Part shown: one piece after another, positions 59,799-64,000 of the stretch
How the letters are laid out: each line of letters begins with the position of its first letter
Numbering within the stretch: the first letter of the stretch is position 1
Assembly (NCBI GenBank): GCA_950295325.1
Contig: OX485805.1
Coordinates: forward strand, 19,207,501-19,271,500
From: Polytrichum commune
Taxonomy: Eukaryota > Streptophyta > Polytrichopsida > Polytrichales > Polytrichaceae
Direction of reading: 5' to 3'
DNA: 64,000 nucleotides
Notes under the pieces: generated by a model
Databases searched by the model: none
What the model was told of the DNA's origin: nothing
Seen by the model: only the letters and a program-made list of their open reading frames with translations
Program-made: the position numbers and the translations under genes

Positions 59799-62700
59799 AT
59801 GGCGATTGAGGATGTTTTGCAGAAGGTGAGGGAGAGCACCCAAGATCCCACAAAGAAGTATCACATGTTTATAGCCAACAAGCCTGTGTCAGGGAATCGC
59901 AAGTATCTAGAAGTCACCAACAAATACACAGGAGAAGTTGGTATGATTCTACGCCTCTTCTTAGTAAATCCCACAAGAGTTGACACGCTTGTTTCACTTC
60001 TGCTAAGAATGTGTTACTGCAGCAGTATGTTGGTATGTGTTCCCGTAGTCAATGCATTTTCAATTTCGGGCTTGAGATTTATTCGTGCATTGTTATCCCT
60101 CACAATCATTTGAAGGAGATGATCGAGATGAGTGACATGGATGCCTAGTTTAAACCATTTGAAATTTGTTGTATTACTGTTGTCTGCAATGAGAATCCAG
60201 GTCAGCAACTACAAGAAGACTGAGGTTTCTGGCTTTCAAACAAATGCTCACATAATTGTGTGTGAAATATTGGTATTACAGCTGCAAAGGTGCAGTTGGC
60301 AACACACAAAGACATTGATGAGGCAATCAATGCAGCTGTTAAAGCAACCCCAGCCATGGCTGCAATGGCGTCCTATGAACGCAAAGCTGTGCTTGAGAAG
60401 GTTTGTGCCTGTGCTACCACGTGCAGCATATCATGTAGCATTCTTTCAAATTTAAAGTGTGCAATTAGAACTCTTGTAAATAGATTATGGAAAAGTGATG
60501 AAATGGTAATTGCGGATCAGGTGGTGGCTGAGTTGAGGAGGCGATCGGAGGAGATTGCCCACACACTAACTTTGGAGTCTGGGAAACCCATTAAAGACGC
60601 AAAAGGCGAAGTTGCACGCTCAATTGACACATTCCAAGCTGCGGCAGAGGAAAGTGTTCGTATCTATGGAGAGCACATGCCCCTTGATATTTCCGCACGA
60701 AACAAGGGCCTTCAGGTACTTAATAGTCAAATCTCGCGATGTAATGCATTCATGGGAGGATGGGAATCTGCGATCATTGGAACCGTTTCTTGTTACTACA
60801 TGAATTTTGCGATTTATCGATTCATAGCTCTTCTTATTATGTTATCATGTGGCCCGAGCCATGGGTATAACTTTATGTTTTGGATCCCAATCAAGTGGTG
60901 GCATCTCACGATCGAGTAGAGGAGCATACTATGGAAATGATTCAATGAAGATGGTAAGAGAAATTTGAAGACAAACACTATCGAAATTTCTGGCTAGAGT
61001 AATCTTTAAGTTGTTTGATTTAAAAAATTTCCATAAAGACAAGTGACACAATTTCCACTGCCAGTCGTGGCTGTGATAGTCTGAAACTGTTGCACACGAT
61101 TTTATTCTAGATTCTTTTGTAGTGGTAAAGTACGAGTTCAGGGTAGACAATCGAACTGTGTCATTTAATAGCCAAGAAAGAGGAAAGTTCAGAAGTGGTG
61201 ATCGAACCTTGATTATTACTTTGAACTTGTTGCTACAAGCTTCATAAATGAAACCGTGTGGTGGTTTGCAGAACAAATTATTGACTGTACTATGTTTGTT
61301 GATGAATAATAGGGAATCGTAAGGAAGTTCCCAATTGGCCCAGTGTCAATGGTTAGCCCATGGAATTTTCCTCTCAACCTGGTGGCACACAAGGTCGCGC
61401 CAGCAATTGCTGTGGGATGCCCCTTTGTGTTGAAACCAAGCAGCAGGACACCCCTGTCGGCCCTTATATTGGGAGAGATTCTGCAAGGCTGTGATTTGCC
61501 AGAGGGTGCATTCTCAATCCTTCCTGTGTCACGGGAGGATGCTGACATGTTTACGACTGATGAGAGGTTCAAGCTCTTGACATTCACTGGCTCGGGTGTT
61601 GCTGGGTGGGGCATGAAAGCCCGAGCTGGTAAGAAAAAGGTACGAGGACATTTTCACGTCAAGGAAGAAAAGAGACTTTAAAGTTTTTGCTGTGGCTGTA
61701 GTGGTTATAGTAAGAACCTCAGTCTGCGATATGGTGAGATGGGTGATGGAAATTGCATCAAATTTCCAATGACGTTGAAAACATCGAGTTAAGGGATAAG
61801 TTTCTTCAAGTTATATTCCTCGAAGCATTTTGATATTTGAATGGACGGTGAGTACGGATGAATCTGGAAATGTTGTTAGCACTAATACTATTTGGATACT
61901 ACTGACTGAACCGGGTGTCCTGATGTTGATCCATTTTGAACCACGTCACACATGTTTTAGTTTTGACTAGGTTGTTGACGCTTCTATTCTGTCCTGGATG
62001 TATTGTGAATAGGTGGTGATGGAGTTGGGTGGAAATGCACCATGCATCGTGGAAGATTTGGTTCCAGATTTGGACTACACAGTTCAAAGGTTGATCAATG
62101 GTGGGTTCTACCAGGGTGGTCAATCGTGCATCCACATGCAACGTCTTTATGTCCATGAGCGCCTTTACAAAGAGGTATTGTGCTGGACTTGATTCTGTAG
62201 TGGCGAAACATACATGTGACAACGGGTTTAATTGATGGTTAGACTAGGCGATGCTCTCAGAAATTCCTAACATTGGCATCAAAGACATTCTTCCATTTTT
62301 TATAATGATAGTAGCAGTTTCAGAAACAATTCCCTCTTCCTTACATTCATGCTGGAGGGTGTGCTTCATATGAGGATTCAACAATCAACAATCAACCTGA
62401 AGTGGAGATGATAATATCTTTGGCCATGTCTCCAGAATCCATTGCACCAAACCTATTTGGTCCACAGATTGTCATGTTTATAGCAAAGATCTGGCTTTCC
62501 ACATGTGCCCGAGTGCTGATGCTGGGAATTTTAAGTTTGATGACATGAGATTGGATTCCTATTGATAGCACTTCATGCATGGGACAGGTTAAGGACGCTT
62601 TTCTCGCTGCCGTGAAGAAGCTCAAGATGGGCAATCCATTTGAGGAGGATACATATCTTGGGCCAATGATCTCTGAGTCGGCTGCCAAGGGTATCGAGGA

Positions 62701-64000
62701 GTGGGTGAAAGAGGCAGTCGAGAAAGGTGGAAAGCTCCTCACAGGTGGAAGCTGCAAAGGTGCATTTATGCAGCCAACAGTGCTTGAAGATGTACCTATG
62801 GAAGCCAATGCTCGGAAGGAGGAAATCTTTGGACCCGTTGTACTTTTGTACAAATACAAGTAAGTGCCACTCTTGTCAAAGCACAAAACTAAAGTTTTCC
62901 AAGTACATTTGTCCCACAATATTTAGTACCCTGTATGGCTTTTCATTGACAAAGAGGGTCTCTCTCGGTTCCATAAGGTAGACGGGTCTTAAGTGGCTCG
63001 TTTTTTTAATCAGACCCCTAGATTTGATCGTTACTTGGTTCGATGAGGATCAAAGAGCAAACATCATATAAAAACACATGTTTTAATGAGGATTGGACTA
63101 CGTCTTCAAATATCAATAACTACTTCACTCTCAATAGTGAACACGATTGGGAGGACCCATGTATCCAGTTAAGAAATCAACAAACATGCACTTCCGATAA
63201 CCATAAGTAAATCAGGGGAGGTTTGATTTTCAACCCGGTTTTTGGCAGACGTTTCATCGCAGATTTGCTAGTGCAGCACGAGTGTCATTGTGTAAATCTA
63301 ATCGGTAGAAGTTGGAGAACATGAAAATGAAAAACGAACCAAATAACACCCACATACCTTACATGGACATTGCAAAGCTCTGACTATGTGAAATGCTACT
63401 CCTCTGTGTGATGCCAGGACCTTCAAGGAGGCTGTCGAGGAGTGCAACAATACTCACTATGGCTTGCAATCGGGTGTTTTCACTAGTGACTTGAACAAAG
63501 CCTTCTATGCATTCGAACATATGGAGGTCAGTCACTCGTCCTTCCACCAATCTGCTCGAAATATTCTCAAAACACATAGCTTTTTCCAACTCTTGTCAAA
63601 ACACTCTCGAGCCACACTGATTACCCCAAATAGCGCGTGTTACTATCTGGAGTTACGCAGTGCATTAGCGTCCTAATCAGGAGTTCTATGTTTAATAACA
63701 AAAGGTCAACAGGTTGTTCGGACATTATACACCCTAAACTCCGTGATATTCACCCCCCCAATGTCACACACTCTCTAATATCCCGACACCCTAAGGGAAT
63801 GGATGTTCGTAGTTCAAATCTCACTCCCTATTGTCACACTTCTCTCCCTTATGTCACGAAATTTGTCTTTAATCCAAACCACCCAAGAAGTCAACCCACA
63901 CCCTCACATTGCGCCATGTGTCAACATGTGGAGTGTCTTCTTCTTCTTCTTCTTCTTATGCCACTTGTTGAATGTTGGTGCATGCGTCCGCCACATTGCC
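59799..64000 (+). CDS. ALDH21: Aldehyde dehydrogenase, ALDH21-type (3' end outside window)
   Basis: Exons 59799-59940, 60282-60400, 60521-60715, 61313-61639, 62013-62174, 62588-62859 and 63418-63526 join in phase into 442 residues. Families of this kind are near 500 residues, so the last 50-60 residues lie in one or more exons beyond base 64000. ALDH landmarks are all present: SPWNFPLN with catalytic Asn170; FTGSG at 243-247 in the cofactor-binding fold; VVMELGGN with general base Glu265; GGQSCI with nucleophile Cys300; EEIFGPVV at 393-400. No transit peptide is visible ([17 protein letters not shown]), so it is probably cytosolic. PWNFPLN and GGQSC separate it from NADP-GAPDH (ALDH11). [17 protein letters not shown] and the overall sequence recall ALDH21 of mosses and lycophytes, described as NADP-dependent succinic semialdehyde dehydrogenase linked to desiccation tolerance. 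The subfamily call is from memory of the family. Intron 6 carries a dispersed repeat. Confidence 0.82.
63025..63362 (+). repeat. Dispersed repeat copy inside ALDH21 intron 6
   Basis: Colinear with 46803-47120. The copy lies in the same strand sense as the gene, between exons 62588-62859 and 63418-63526. It ends about 55 bp before the acceptor at 63416-63417. Confidence 0.65.
63730..64000 (-). mobile_element. 465-bp TA-target element, inverted, cut by window edge
   Basis: Begins TA-CACCCTAAACTCCGTGATAT and follows the reverse complement of 23698 downward (TCTCTAATATCCCGACACC, GTAGTTCAAATCTCACTCC). A CTT run lies at 63937-63957. It lies in the intron after the last visible ALDH21 exon. Confidence 0.65.

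Noticed and set aside
59941-60113. Open continuation of ALDH21 exon 1
   Set aside because: The family sequence requires splicing at 59940 into 60282; the continuation has no ALDH similarity.
1-64000. CRISPR arrays, bacterial operons, rRNA genes or organelle genome segments
   Set aside because: None seen. Repeats have no regular spacers, and the genes are intron-containing nuclear genes.

Overview
The window is nuclear DNA of a land plant, most likely a non-seed plant (bryophyte or lycophyte). The evidence is plant-type spliced genes (GT-AG introns of about 110-800 bp), a nuclear gene for a plastid ribosomal protein, telo-box promoter motifs, and an aldehyde dehydrogenase that best fits ALDH21, a class known mainly from mosses and lycophytes. 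The species cannot be fixed from sequence alone. The window is gene-poor: four protein genes rebuilt exon by exon cover the right half, and the left 29 kb holds only decayed repeats and transposon remnants.

Layout. 1-29 kb is a repeat landscape. It holds non-autonomous DNA elements with terminal inverted repeats (TIRs) and target-site duplications (TSDs): hAT-like with 8-bp TSD, PIF/Harbinger-like with TTA/TAA TSD, and several families with TA TSD. It also holds a candidate SINE, a decayed tRNA-Val, the C-terminal piece of a non-LTR retrotransposon, and simple repeats. 29.4-34.2 kb is a long non-coding leader with two direct-repeat arrays, one carrying CCACGTCA motifs and the other TATAAAG motifs. 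34.2-37.2 kb is a seven-exon ACR gene (four ACT domains). 38.6-41.3 kb is again transposon remnants. 41.4-42.8 kb is cytosolic ribosomal protein L17 (RPL17) behind paired telo-boxes. 45.2-46.6 kb, minus strand, is plastid ribosomal protein S13. 46.8-57.5 kb is repeats, including a 26-27-bp minisatellite. 57.6-59.3 kb is a degenerate tandem-repeat leader. 59.8 kb to the right edge is an ALDH21-type gene whose last exon or exons lie outside the window.

The genes do not form an operon. They are independent nuclear genes: an amino-acid-binding regulator, two ribosomal proteins for two compartments, and a stress or GABA-shunt dehydrogenase. The most unusual feature is that both the ACR and the ALDH21 genes are preceded by long non-coding stretches made of degenerate, gene-specific direct repeats. 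Well-preserved TIR/TSD pairs also allow non-autonomous elements to be delimited to the base, in one case with a related unoccupied site in the same window.
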